Assembly: GCF_004345605.1 (NCBI RefSeq)
Contig: NZ_SLVY01000003.1
Span: forward strand, 124,001 to 188,000
Reading direction: 5' to 3'
DNA length: 64,000 nucleotides
Origin: Rhodococcus sp. SMB37
GTDB taxonomy: Bacteria; Actinomycetota; Actinomycetes; Mycobacteriales; Mycobacteriaceae
Below the pieces are notes generated by a model. That model had not been told where the DNA came from, ran no database searches, and was given only the letters and a program-made list of their open reading frames with translations. Position numbers and translations under genes: made by a program. Below are positions 25,594 through 34,634 of the stretch, piece by piece; position 1 is the first letter of the stretch; the number at the start of each line of letters is the position of its first letter.

Positions 25594-27194
25594 GATGCCA
25601 CCAACACCGAATTGCGCACCGGAGCGGTCCGCGTCCACACCTCGTCGAGGCCCCCGGTGAGAATGTGATGATGCTGGGCCGGATCGAGATCCGGATGATC
25701 CGCGCGTTTGCTCATACCGCGAGTCTCGGTGCGGGCCGATGCGGAGTGGTAGGCCCAACGGCCGACGGCCGTGATCGCCGCAGCCTGTCTCGCCCGGATA
25801 CGGTCCGTGCCAACGCCCGGAGTAAGGCCGAATGCGAGTGCCGTCCACAGTGATTCGAGCTCGTCGATCGATTCTTGCAGTCCCACGCCGTTCCGAAAGA
25901 GGTTCTTCTCGTACGGAATCAGCTCGGCGCGCGCCGCCGCGAGCACTGCAGCGGCGTCGAGCTCGGTGCGCTGGGCCGGTCGCAGCCCAGCGCGACCGGC
26001 CCCGTGCAGGTCACGAGCCCGCACCCCGGCGACGTGTCGCGCGAACTGGGCCGCCCCCCGCCCGGCCCAGCTTCCCGACGACATCGCCCACGCCGCGTTG
26101 TGGCTACCACCCCCGGTGAAGCCACCGCAGATGCGTTCGCGGGTCGCGGCGTCCCCCGCTGCATACAACCCGGGTACCGAGGTCGCGCACGTATCGTCGA
26201 CGACGTCGATGCCGCCCGTACCACGCACGGTCCCCTCGGCGAGCATCGTCACCTCGAACTTGTCGGTGAACGGGTTGATTCCTCGCCGGTCGAACTGCAG
26301 GAAGAAGTTCGGCTGGCCGAGCCGCATCTGTCGCTGCACCTCGGCGTCCGCCCTATCGAGCTGAGCCGATACCGGCTCGCTCTGCAACGTCTTCGCGATG
26401 ATCGAACGCCCCTTGCTGGATCCCGCGCCCTCGAGCACGCTGCCGTCTGCGTGGAAGAAGGTCGCGTAGCCGTAGTACGCGGTCTTGGTGATCGTCGAAC
26501 CCGCTGCCGCAATCCCGTAGGCGTTGGCGAATTCCATACCGGAGAAGGAGGCGCCCACCTCGGCGGCCATGAGGGCGCCGTCGCCGGTGTCGACATTGGT
26601 ACCCAACGCACCGGACAGAAACGCGCAACCTCCACTGGCGATCACCACCGCCCCCGCCGTGATCCGGTAGTCGCGATCGGCCTGCCGCTGGTATCCGGCG
26701 GCGCCGCGCACGACCCCGTCGCGGTCGACCAACAGCTCCAGCGCCGGTGAGTGATCGAGGATGCGGACCCCGAGCCGCTGGACCCACGCCCGCATGCGCC
26801 GCATGTATTCGGGGCCCTGTACACCGGTGCGGATCCGGTGTCCTGTGTCGGGGTCGACCGGGAACGGATAGCGCCCCTCGTCGCCGAGAAGGTGCATGTT
26901 CTCGTAGGTGCGGTCGAGCACGCGGTCCATCCACGCGTGGTCGGCCAGATACCCGCCGAGCGCTTCCCTGCTCGCTTTGGCTTTCGCCCGCTGCTCCGGG
27001 TCAGGTGCGATGTACCAGACTCCGGTTCCGGACGGTGCTGTGGCGCCGCTGGTTCCGCAGTATCCCTTGTCGACGAGGATCACGTCGGCACCGGCCTTGC
27101 GCGCATTCAGTGCGGCCCAGGTGCCGGCGGGCCCGCCTCCGATGACGAGGACGTCGGTGGCCAGATCGAGAGGTTCGGTCATGACGAAGATCAT
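25590..27194 (-). CDS. AsfA-like FAD flavoprotein (fumarate reductase/APS reductase alpha family)
   Basis: A 534-residue flavoprotein of the succinate dehydrogenase/fumarate reductase/AprA superfamily. FAD motif DVLVIGGGPAGTWAALNARKAGADVILVDKG near the N-terminus; GAVVIASGGCAFLSGALG mid-protein; second FAD-contacting segment VPGLYAAGDAATRERICGGFTGGG. No HEAT repeats, unlike its relative at 12546. The partner ferredoxin overlaps downstream and ssuD follows, so a role in organosulfur (sulfonate) use is inferred, in line with the asfAB genes. Start ATG 27194 (GGGATCGGA upstream) or ATG 27182. Only 53 bp separate it from the siderophore transporter operon, which runs in the same direction. Confidence 0.85.
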   Translation of the reverse strand: MIFVMTEPLDLATDVLVIGGGPAGTWAALNARKAGADVILVDKGYCGTSGATAPSGTGVWYIAPDPEQRAKAKASREALGGYLADHAWMDRVLDRTYENMHLLGDEGRYPFPVDPDTGHRIRTGVQGPEYMRRMRAWVQRLGVRILDHSPALELLVDRDGVVRGAAGYQRQADRDYRITAGAVVIASGGCAFLSGALGTNVDTGDGALMAAEVGASFSGMEFANAYGIAAAGSTITKTAYYGYATFFHADGSVLEGAGSSKGRSIIAKTLQSEPVSAQLDRADAEVQRQMRLGQPNFFLQFDRRGINPFTDKFEVTMLAEGTVRGTGGIDVVDDTCATSVPGLYAAGDAATRERICGGFTGGGSHNAAWAMSSGSWAGRGAAQFARHVAGVRARDLHGAGRAGLRPAQRTELDAAAVLAAARAELIPYEKNLFRNGVGLQESIDELESLWTALAFGLTPGVGTDRIRARQAAAITAVGRWAYHSASARTETRGMSKRADHPDLDPAQHHHILTGGLDEVWTRTAPVRNSVLVAS

Positions 27195-27247
27195 TCCGAT
27201 CCCGCGCCCGGCCCACCACGTCTGAAATCAGCGTGATGCTAAAGACC

Positions 27248-28051
27248 TCACACCGTGATGTGATGTCGCCCGACCGGCAGCACCATCGGCTTACCGGAGA
27301 CAGGGTCGGGGATCACACGGCTGTCGAGCCCGAACACCGCGGCGACGGTCTCGCTGGTGAGCACGTCCGCCGGATCACCCAGCGCATAGATGCTTCCGTC
27401 TGCAATCGCGACGAGATGATCGGCGTATCGGGCGGCGAGGTTCAGATCGTGCAGCACCATCACGATCGTCGTGCCGCGGTCCCGGTTGAGGTCGGTGAGC
27501 AGGTCGAGTACCTCCACCTGGTGACTCACGTCGAGGAAGGTGGTGGGTTCGTCGAGCAGCAGCACGTCGGTCTGCTGGGCCAGCGCCATCGCGATCCAGA
27601 CCCGCTGGCGCTGCCCACCCGACAGTTCGTCGACCGAGCGCTCGGCGAGTTCGGTGATCTGGGTCGCGGCCAGCGCATCTGCGACTGCCGCATCGTCCTC
27701 GCGACTCCACCGCGACAGGACGCGCTGGTGCGGATGCCTGCCCCGACCGACGAGGTCGGCGACGACGATCCCCTCCGGCGCGATCGGTGACTGCGGCAGC
27801 AACCCGAGGGTGCGGGCGAGCTGTTTCGCGGGCAGCTTGTGCACGTCCTTGCCGTCGAGCAGCACGTGCCCGCCGCGAGGGGTCAGGAGACGCGACATCG
27901 ACCGCAGCAACGTCGATTTGCCGCACGCGTTGGCTCCGACGATGCATGTGATCTTCCCCGGCGGAACGTCGAGATCGAGGGAGTCGACGACAGTGCGATT
28001 CCCGTAGCCGAGTTTCAGGTTCTCGACCGTCAGAGTGTGCGATGCGGTCAC
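27248..28051 (-). CDS. Iron-siderophore ABC transporter ATP-binding protein (FepC/FhuC-like)
   Basis: A 267-residue ATPase with Walker A VGANACGKST, Q-loop LLPQSPIAPEGI, signature LSGGQRQR and Walker B VLLLDEPTTFLD followed by S-H-Q-V-E-V-L. T-F-L-D-x-x-H-Q in the Walker B region is the hallmark of siderophore ATPases. GTG 28051 overlaps the permease stop. Last of the four-gene importer operon. Confidence 0.93.
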   Translation of the reverse strand: MTASHTLTVENLKLGYGNRTVVDSLDLDVPPGKITCIVGANACGKSTLLRSMSRLLTPRGGHVLLDGKDVHKLPAKQLARTLGLLPQSPIAPEGIVVADLVGRGRHPHQRVLSRWSREDDAAVADALAATQITELAERSVDELSGGQRQRVWIAMALAQQTDVLLLDEPTTFLDVSHQVEVLDLLTDLNRDRGTTIVMVLHDLNLAARYADHLVAIADGSIYALGDPADVLTSETVAAVFGLDSRVIPDPVSGKPMVLPVGRHHITV

Positions 28052-29100
28052 AGCGAGCCTCCCGCTCGGTTGGAGCGAATGATCAGGTAGACGAGGTACG
28101 GCGCTCCGAGCGCACCGGTCACGACACCCACCGGGTAGCGGGTGCCGAAGGCGTACTGGCCGATGAAGTCGGCGACGAGCACCAGCAGAGCGCCGACGAG
28201 CGCGGCCGGGACGAACAGCGACGTGCCCTGCCCGATGATGCGCGCGGCGATCGGACCCGAGAGGAACGCGACGAATGCGATAGGTCCTGCAGCTGCGGTG
28301 GCGAACGCAATGAGTCCGACGGCCGCGATGATGGCCACGAGTCGGGTGCGCTCGACGCGCACGCCGAGTGCCTGAGCGGCGTCGTCGCCGAGTTGGATCA
28401 TCGACAGGTTTCGGGTCTGCCCCAACAGAATGGGACCGAGAATCGCCAGGGCGGCGATCACGGGCAGGGTCGCGCCCCACGTGGCGCCGTTGAGGCTGCC
28501 GGTGAGCCATCGCATGGTCTCCTGCAGGTCCCATGCAGCTGCGGTGCTCAGCAGGTACGAAGTGACGCTCTCGAGCATGGCCGCGATGCCGATCCCGATG
28601 AGGATCAGCCGCGTACCGGCGACCCCACCGCGATACGACAGTGCATAGATCAACAGCGCCACACCCAGCCCCGCGACGATCGCGAAGATCGACACCTGTG
28701 TGCTCCCGAGCCCGAGCACAATGATCCCGAATGCGGCCGCGGCACTCGCTCCGGCGCTGATTCCGATGATGTCGGGGCTCGCGAGCGGGTTACGTAGCAT
28801 CGTCTGGAACGTGATGCCGCCCAGGCCGAAGCAGACTCCCGCGACCACAGCAAGCACAGCGCGTGGCAGGCGGAGTCGACCGACGGTGAACGTCGCGCCC
28901 GACACGTTCTCGCCGAGGATCACACGGATGATGTCGGACGGCGGATAGAAGGTCTTCCCGAACATCAGGCTCACGACGAATGCGGCGACGACGAGTGCCC
29001 CGAGGATCCCGATCACGATGCGACGACGTCGCCCGCGACGCACACGGCTCGCTGCGACTTCGTCGACGTCGGGCTTGATGGTGATGAGTGTCGCTGTCAC
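28048..29100 (-). CDS. Iron-siderophore ABC transporter permease 2 (FepG/FecD-like)
   Basis: A 350-residue FecCD-family permease with about ten membrane helices. The signature LPRAVLAVVAGVCFGLGGITFQTMLRNPLASPDIIGISAGAS is clear, and AGPIAFVAFLSGPIAARII marks the C-terminal coupling loop. GTG 29100 overlaps the preceding stop. It forms a heterodimer with the permease encoded at 29097. Confidence 0.93.
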   Translation of the reverse strand: MTATLITIKPDVDEVAASRVRRGRRRRIVIGILGALVVAAFVVSLMFGKTFYPPSDIIRVILGENVSGATFTVGRLRLPRAVLAVVAGVCFGLGGITFQTMLRNPLASPDIIGISAGASAAAAFGIIVLGLGSTQVSIFAIVAGLGVALLIYALSYRGGVAGTRLILIGIGIAAMLESVTSYLLSTAAAWDLQETMRWLTGSLNGATWGATLPVIAALAILGPILLGQTRNLSMIQLGDDAAQALGVRVERTRLVAIIAAVGLIAFATAAAGPIAFVAFLSGPIAARIIGQGTSLFVPAALVGALLVLVADFIGQYAFGTRYPVGVVTGALGAPYLVYLIIRSNRAGGSL

Positions 29101-30140
29101 AGTTCTCGGAGTTTCTGCCGTCGGACGATGTACACGAAGAACGGTGCGCCGATGAGCGCGGTGATGATGCCGACGTCGATCTCGCTGGGTCGGGCGACGA
29201 TGCGGCCGACCACGTCGGCAGCCGTGAGCAACCCGGCTCCCACCAGCGCGGAGAACGGCAGCAGCCACCTGTTGTCCACGCCGATCAACAGCCGGCACAG
29301 GTGCGGTACGACCAGTCCGACGAAGGCGATCGGCCCCGCGATCGCGGTGGCCGCACCGCACAGCAGCACGGCCCCGAGCGCCGCGAGACCGCGCGCGAGC
29401 GCGACACGCTCACCGAGTCCGGCAGCCAGTTCGTCGCCCAAAGCGAGAGAGTTGAGGCTGCGCGCCGACAGCAAGCAGATGGCGAAGCCCACGATGAGGA
29501 AGGGCAGCGCCTGCCCGATGACGTCGAAGTTCGCGCCTCCCACACCGCCGATCTGCCACGACCGCACATTCCCGGCGATGTCGTTCCGCGGCAGGATGAT
29601 CGCGGTGATGAACGACGACAGTGCTGCCGCGGTGGCTGCGCCGGCGAGCGCAAGCCTGAGTGGCGTGGCCCCACCGCGACCGAGCGAACCGATCATGTAG
29701 ACGAACACCGCGGTGATCCCGGCGCCGAAAATTGCGACCCACAGCATCGCGGTCTGTGTCCACAACCCGAACCACGCCATGCCCACGACCACCGCGAGCG
29801 ACGCACCCATGTTGACGCCGAGGATGCCGGGGTCGGCCAGCGGATTCCTGGTGATGCCCTGCATCACCGCACCCGCCAGACCCAACGCTGCTCCGACGAG
29901 TAGCGCGAGCACGGTTCTGGGGATGCGTTTCGCGATGGCGCCCTGACCGATGTTGTCGGTCGACCCACCGAGCGCGGCGATGATGTCGGCCCATTCCACA
30001 TCGCGCGACCCGATGGTCACCGACGCAATGACGAGGAGCACGAGCACCCCGAGTAGAACCATGAGCCACGCAGAGTTACCGAGAGCCGAGCGTCGCGGAA
30101 GTGCGGCGCCCGGCGTCGGGGGTTGTTGTACTGAGGTCAC
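29097..30140 (-). CDS. Iron-siderophore ABC transporter permease 1 (FepD/FecC-like)
   Basis: A 347-residue FecCD-family permease. Landmarks: IPRTVLALLVGAALGLAGAVMQGITRNPLADPGILGVNMGAS and IAGPIAFVGLVVPHLCRLLIGVDNRWLLPFSALVGA. GTG 30140 overlaps the binding-protein stop (GTGA), so the whole operon is translationally coupled. Confidence 0.93.
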   Translation of the reverse strand: MTSVQQPPTPGAALPRRSALGNSAWLMVLLGVLVLLVIASVTIGSRDVEWADIIAALGGSTDNIGQGAIAKRIPRTVLALLVGAALGLAGAVMQGITRNPLADPGILGVNMGASLAVVVGMAWFGLWTQTAMLWVAIFGAGITAVFVYMIGSLGRGGATPLRLALAGAATAAALSSFITAIILPRNDIAGNVRSWQIGGVGGANFDVIGQALPFLIVGFAICLLSARSLNSLALGDELAAGLGERVALARGLAALGAVLLCGAATAIAGPIAFVGLVVPHLCRLLIGVDNRWLLPFSALVGAGLLTAADVVGRIVARPSEIDVGIITALIGAPFFVYIVRRQKLREL

Positions 30141-31165
30141 TCCGCGTTCGTCTTGCCTGCTGCTTCGGCGAGCATGTCGGCGTAGTCCGAGAGCACCCAC
30201 GAGATGGCGAGCGGAGTCGGGTTCGCGGCCGTACCGAGCGGGCCGGATCCGTCGAGGAAGACGATCGCGCCGTTGGCGACGGCGGGCATCTGCGACAGCA
30301 GCGGGTCGGCCTTCAGGGAGTCGACGAGCGCCTGGTCGCCGTAGGTCACGATGATCTGGACGTCGTCGAACACGTCGACCTGCTCGGCGCTGACCTTCTG
30401 TGAGAACTCGTCGCCGGTAGAGGCGTCGGCGACGCTCTTCGGTGTGGACATGCCGAGGTCCTCGAAGAACGCGGCGCGCGTGTCGTTCGCGGTGTAGAAG
30501 CTGACCTGGCTCAGGTCGGCGGTATCGACGTGGGTGAGGAACATCGTCGCCTTACCGTCGAGCTCCGGATGCGCGGCCGCGGTGTCGGCGATTTCCTGTT
30601 CGAGGCTCGCAATGAGCTCCTGGCCTTCCTCTGCCATGCCCATGCCCTCGCTGTTGATCGCGATCATGTCGCGCCACGCTGTCGCCCACGGGGCTTCCGG
30701 GTATGCGACGACGGGAGCGATCTCGCTGAGGGTGTCGTAGTCCTCCTGTGTCAGTCCGGAGTAGCCGGCGAGGATGACGTCGGGGTTCGTATCGGACACG
30801 GCTTCGAAGTCGATGCCGTCGGTCTCGTCGAACAACACGGGGGTCTCGCCGCCGAGTTCTTCGAGCTTCTCCTCGACCCACGGCAGCATGCCGTTGCCGT
30901 CGTCGTCGCCGAAGTTGGCGGCGGCCATACCGACGGGCACGACTCCGAGTGCGAGCGGCACCTCGTGGTTGGCCCACGCGACGGTGGCGACGCGCTCCGG
31001 CTTCGCGTCGAGCGTGGTGGTGCCGAGGGCATGCTCGATGGTGACCGGGTATTCGCCGGACGCGGTGGCGGTGTCGGTGGTCTCCGAGTCGGAGCTACAT
31101 GCCGACATGCCGAGTGTGACTGCGACCGCGGTCGCGGCCACCGCCAGGAAGCGCTTTGAACGCAT
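30137..31165 (-). CDS. Iron-siderophore ABC transporter substrate-binding lipoprotein (FepB-like)
   Basis: A 342-residue lipoprotein with lipobox LGMSAC (Cys ~23) and a class III (BtuF/FepB) fold: TLDAKPERVATVAWANHEVPLALGVVPVG near the start, NPDVILAGYSGLTQEDYDTLSEIAPVVAYP in the middle, and DVQIIVTYGDQALVDSLKADPLLSQMPAVANGAIVFL near the end. First gene of the importer operon, with an IdeR-like box 50 bp upstream, so expressed under iron limitation. Confidence 0.92.
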   Translation of the reverse strand: MRSKRFLAVAATAVAVTLGMSACSSDSETTDTATASGEYPVTIEHALGTTTLDAKPERVATVAWANHEVPLALGVVPVGMAAANFGDDDGNGMLPWVEEKLEELGGETPVLFDETDGIDFEAVSDTNPDVILAGYSGLTQEDYDTLSEIAPVVAYPEAPWATAWRDMIAINSEGMGMAEEGQELIASLEQEIADTAAAHPELDGKATMFLTHVDTADLSQVSFYTANDTRAAFFEDLGMSTPKSVADASTGDEFSQKVSAEQVDVFDDVQIIVTYGDQALVDSLKADPLLSQMPAVANGAIVFLDGSGPLGTAANPTPLAISWVLSDYADMLAEAAGKTNAE

Positions 31166-31215
31166 GGAGACGAACTCGCTTTCGTGCAGGTGATGCCCAC
31201 ATCCGGACTCGGATA

Positions 31216-31234
31216 TTAGGCGAGGTTTGCCTAA
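31216..31234 (-). promoter_or_regulatory. DtxR/IdeR iron box upstream of the siderophore importer
   Basis: TTAGGCGAGGTTTGCCTAA matches the IdeR consensus at 14 of 19 positions with perfect outer half-sites (TTAGG...CCTAA). It lies 50 bp upstream of the binding-protein start and 78 bp from the stop of the araC-type gene, so the importer operon is the likely target. Confidence 0.85.
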
Positions 31235-31312
31235 ATCTAATGTTTACCGTCCCGAGACGCAATCGCGTGATCGGGCCACCAGATGTTGCGATCGGGTCAC
31301 ACCCTTCGAAGA

Positions 31313-32080
31313 TCAGCCCGCCCGGAACGTCGCGGGAGTCGCACCGGTGACTCTCCGGAACGCCGCACCGAACGCGCTCACCGACCGGTAGCCCATCCGC
31401 TCGGCGACCTCACCCAGTTCGAGACCGTGCCCCAGAAGGATCACCGCACGCTGCGCGCGCACCGCCGCCACCCATCGCCCGAAGCTCAGCCCCGTCTCCG
31501 CACGGAACGCGCGGGTGACGGTGCGACGGCTGACACCCAGTTCCTCTGCCCAATCCGACAACGTTCGCGGGTCACTGGGGTCCTCGCCGACCACCTCGAC
31601 AATGGGTCGCAGCAGGGGTGACGTCGGCACCTGCACCAGCAGCTCGTGTTCAGCGGGCGCGAGCACGTCGATCACCATCTTCTCCGTCAACGACCTCGAC
31701 GCTCCGTCCAGCGACTCGTCGGTCAGGCGATCGAGCAGCAGACGCAGCAGCGGTGTCATCTCGACGGCCACCGCGCCGTCGGACAGCAGCGGTGCATGAT
31801 CGATACCGAAATGCGCAGTGCGATACCACGTTCCCGTCGGCATGATGCCCCAATGCAGCCGGCCCGCCGGGATCCACAGGCCGATGCTCGGTGTGATCGT
31901 CCAAGTCTGGGAGCCGATAGTTGCACTCGATGCGCCGCGCTCGTTCCACAACAACTCGTGGGTCGGATGTGAATGCTCCTCGAACCGAGTGTCGCGTCCG
32001 ATGAGCTCGTCCATCCCCGCGATCACGAACGGCACATCGATCGCCCCGGCAGCATAGATCGGCAGGGATCGACTCTCCAT
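31313..32080 (-). CDS. AraC-family regulator beside the siderophore importer
   Basis: A 255-residue regulator: N-terminal cupin-like sensor (residues ~20-110; HSHPTHELLWNERG carries the metal-type histidines), C-terminal AraC double helix-turn-helix (LSDWAEELGVSRRTVTRAFRAETGLSFGRWVAAVRAQRAVILL; VAERMGYRSVSAFGAAFRRVTGATPATFRAG). AraC proteins next to siderophore importers often sense the ferric siderophore, so it may activate the operon. Start ATG 32080 with GAGGAGG upstream. Confidence 0.88.
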   Translation of the reverse strand: MESRSLPIYAAGAIDVPFVIAGMDELIGRDTRFEEHSHPTHELLWNERGASSATIGSQTWTITPSIGLWIPAGRLHWGIMPTGTWYRTAHFGIDHAPLLSDGAVAVEMTPLLRLLLDRLTDESLDGASRSLTEKMVIDVLAPAEHELLVQVPTSPLLRPIVEVVGEDPSDPRTLSDWAEELGVSRRTVTRAFRAETGLSFGRWVAAVRAQRAVILLGHGLELGEVAERMGYRSVSAFGAAFRRVTGATPATFRAG

Positions 32081-32209
32081 GGTTCCTCCTCGATCCAGGG
32101 TGTTCGGCGATCAGTATGTCGCGCGCGACGAACGGTCCGCGTTCGGACCCGTGCGACGACCTGCGGCGCGACAATGGATCGGACCCCCTTCGCTACGAAA
32201 GGCGCACCC

Positions 32210-33820
32210 GTGTCCGAACACAGCGAAACATCCGTCCTGATCGTCGGCGCCGGCCCGGTCGGGCTGACGGCAGCTCTCGAGCTTCGCCGCCGCGGAATCG
32301 ACGTCGTCGTCATCGATCGCCTGCCCACACCCGCGCATTACGCGAAGGCCGTGGGCATCCAGCCACGAACGCTCGAAGTGTGGGATGCAATGGGAGTGGT
32401 GCGGCCCGCCCTCGACCGCTCGACACCGATGCACGGGCAGATCGTGTTCGTCAACGGAGCCGAGGTGATGCGCCTCGACCTCGAACTCCCCGACGACGTG
32501 CCGTACCGGTTCACGTGTATGCCGCAGTACGCCACCGAACACGTTCTGCGACGAGCCTTGGCCGAACACGGCACGGCGGTACGCCGCGGTGTCGAGCTCA
32601 CCGGTTACGAGCAGAACACCGACGGCGTCATCGCGACTCTCCGCGATGGCGACGAGACGACGCGACTCACCGCCCGATACCTCGTCGGCTGCGACGGCGC
32701 ACACAGCGCCGTCCGCAAAGGCCTGGGAGTGTCGTTCGAGGGCGACGCGTTCCCCGAGGAGTACATGCTCGCCGACGTCGAACTGGACTGGTCGCTACCG
32801 TCGGGGTACGGAGTGCGCGCGATGACACAGGAGGACGGTACGACCTCCGACCTGATGGTCTGCATCCCCTTGCCCGGCGACGGCCGCTATCGTGTGTCGT
32901 CGTTCGTCGCCCCCGACCTGGCCACCACCGCCGAGGCCGGCGCCGTCACCCACGGCCTCGAAGGAAAGCACCCTCCCACCCTCGGGCACATCCAGGCCGT
33001 GGTGGACCGACTCGCTCCGGAACCGACCACGGCTCGAAACATGCTCTGGTCGTCGGTGTTCCGGATCAGCCACCGCATCGCCGGCAGCTACGGAACCGAG
33101 CGCGTGTTCCTCGCCGGCGATGCCGCACACATTCATCCACCCACCGGCGCGCAGGGCATGAACACCGGCATCCAGGATGCCTACAACCTCGGCTGGAAGC
33201 TCGCGCTCGCCGTGAGCGGACACGCCGCCGACGGTCTGCTCGACAGCTACGACGCCGAACGTCGTCCCATCGGCGAAGAAGTGGTGGGCCGCACGGTGCG
33301 TCACGCGCGCGAGGGCATCGGCCACGGCGAGAGCGACGCCGAGACGATCATCATGCGGGAGGCCCAGCTGCTGCTCGGCTACCGCGACAGTGCGATCGTA
33401 GACGGCCGATCCGACTCGAGTCCGGCTCCCGGCGACCGCGCACCCGATGCCCGCGACCTGCGGCAGGACACAGTTGCCACCCCGCTGCGGCTGCACGACC
33501 TGCTTCGTCATCCCGGGCACACGGTGTTGTTGTGGGCCCCGACCGCGGCAGCCGTGCCCGCTCTCGCCTCACTCGCCGACACGACAGTCGAGCGCTTCGG
33601 CGACGTGGTGCGCGCCTATACCGTCTCCCCCGACGCCGACCCCGCCGACGGACGAGTGGTGCGTGACGAAAATGGCAATGTCACACGGCTGTACGGTTTC
33701 GCTGCCGCGCCCGAAGCCGTCATCGTGCGACCCGATGGATACGTGGGTTTCCGCACGAGCGAACCGAGCATGGACCGTCTCGCCGGCTACTTCGAGAACA
33801 TCGTGCGCATCGGATCGTGA
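32210..33820 (+). CDS. FAD-dependent aromatic-ring monooxygenase (PheA/TfdB-type)
   Basis: A 536-residue group A flavoprotein hydroxylase. Motifs: GxGxxG as VLIVGAGPVGLTAALELRRRG at the N-terminus; DG motif CDGAHSAVRKGLG near residue 165; GD motif VFLAGDAAHIHPPTGAQGMNTGIQDAYNLGWKLA near 305. A C-terminal thioredoxin-like domain (~400-536), as in phenol hydroxylase relatives, is present. It hydroxylates an aromatic substrate with NAD(P)H and O2; substrate not predictable. GTG 32210 chosen (AAAGG upstream) over ATG 32174. The TetR gene at 33822 converges with no gap. Confidence 0.9.
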   Translation: MSEHSETSVLIVGAGPVGLTAALELRRRGIDVVVIDRLPTPAHYAKAVGIQPRTLEVWDAMGVVRPALDRSTPMHGQIVFVNGAEVMRLDLELPDDVPYRFTCMPQYATEHVLRRALAEHGTAVRRGVELTGYEQNTDGVIATLRDGDETTRLTARYLVGCDGAHSAVRKGLGVSFEGDAFPEEYMLADVELDWSLPSGYGVRAMTQEDGTTSDLMVCIPLPGDGRYRVSSFVAPDLATTAEAGAVTHGLEGKHPPTLGHIQAVVDRLAPEPTTARNMLWSSVFRISHRIAGSYGTERVFLAGDAAHIHPPTGAQGMNTGIQDAYNLGWKLALAVSGHAADGLLDSYDAERRPIGEEVVGRTVRHAREGIGHGESDAETIIMREAQLLLGYRDSAIVDGRSDSSPAPGDRAPDARDLRQDTVATPLRLHDLLRHPGHTVLLWAPTAAAVPALASLADTTVERFGDVVRAYTVSPDADPADGRVVRDENGNVTRLYGFAAAPEAVIVRPDGYVGFRTSEPSMDRLAGYFENIVRIGS

Positions 33821-33821
33821 G

Positions 33822-34484
33822 CTATCCGCCGGGTTCGACTATCGGCACGATGAATTTCCGCGCGATCGCCGCGAGCTGGTCGTCGTCGTCGAGGTCGACG
33901 AGGGCGGTGGGGACCATCAGGAACGACGCCGAAATCCGCACCATCATCTCGGCGGTGAGATCGATGTCGACCGTGTCCGCGATCGCCCCGACCTTCTGCT
34001 CACGACGAAGTTGCCGTGCGACGAACTGTCGCGCGATGACGAGCATACGGCCGTCGCTGACCATCGAACCCGCGAACAAGGTCGGTTCTGCATCGAGAAG
34101 ACCGCCGATCAACGGGTTGGTCCGGATGGCACGCAATGAACTCACGAATCCCAGCACGATGCGCTCACTGACGGTCCGGGCCGATCGGATCTCGACGAGG
34201 AAGCTGTCGAAGTAGCGACGGAACTCGCGAAGCAGCACCTGCTCGACGAGCGCGTCCTTGGATTCGAATTTCCGGTAAAGCGTGACCCGGGACAGATCGG
34301 CCCGTCGGGCCACTTCCTCCATAGATGAACGTTGGATACCCGACCGGCAGAACTGCTCGTAGGCAGCGTCCAACAGGCGTGCGCGCACCGTGTCGACTTC
34401 GTCTGCGCGTTCGACAGCCTCGAGCAACGCGCGCTCGAGCAGGGACTCCGAAGTCGACATCCGGGCGTGTGGCCGAGAATCCAC
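33822..34484 (-). CDS. lcpR: TetR-family regulator, probable repressor of the adjacent lcp gene
   Basis: A 220-residue TetR protein. The helix-turn-helix lies in RLLDAAYEQFCRSGIQRSSMEEVARRADLSRVTLYRKFESKDALVEQVL. GTG 34484 was chosen because AGGAGG lies 5 bases upstream; GTG 34490 overlaps that ribosome-binding site. It is divergent from the latex-clearing-protein gene, and in Gordonia polyisoprenivorans a TetR protein (LcpR) beside lcp represses it, so the same role is likely. The 150-bp gap should hold the operator; no clean palindrome could be picked out. Confidence 0.8.
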   Translation of the reverse strand: MDSRPHARMSTSESLLERALLEAVERADEVDTVRARLLDAAYEQFCRSGIQRSSMEEVARRADLSRVTLYRKFESKDALVEQVLLREFRRYFDSFLVEIRSARTVSERIVLGFVSSLRAIRTNPLIGGLLDAEPTLFAGSMVSDGRMLVIARQFVARQLRREQKVGAIADTVDIDLTAEMMVRISASFLMVPTALVDLDDDDQLAAIARKFIVPIVEPGG

Positions 34485-34634
34485 GATCACCTCCTGGGCA
34501 TCCGAGATTACACGCCGCGCGATACTGCAATTTCACAAAACTGCACACGTGCGTCATCACACCGTGCTAGAAAATGATACGCAGTAACGAATCTTGTAAC
34601 CCTGTTTCTCTGCATCTCACCGGGGGTAGATGGC

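Noticed and set aside
28048..30140. Siderophore permeases as part of the sulfur region
   Set aside because: FecCD signatures and the upstream IdeR box place them with iron uptake; proximity to the AsfA-like gene is only adjacency.
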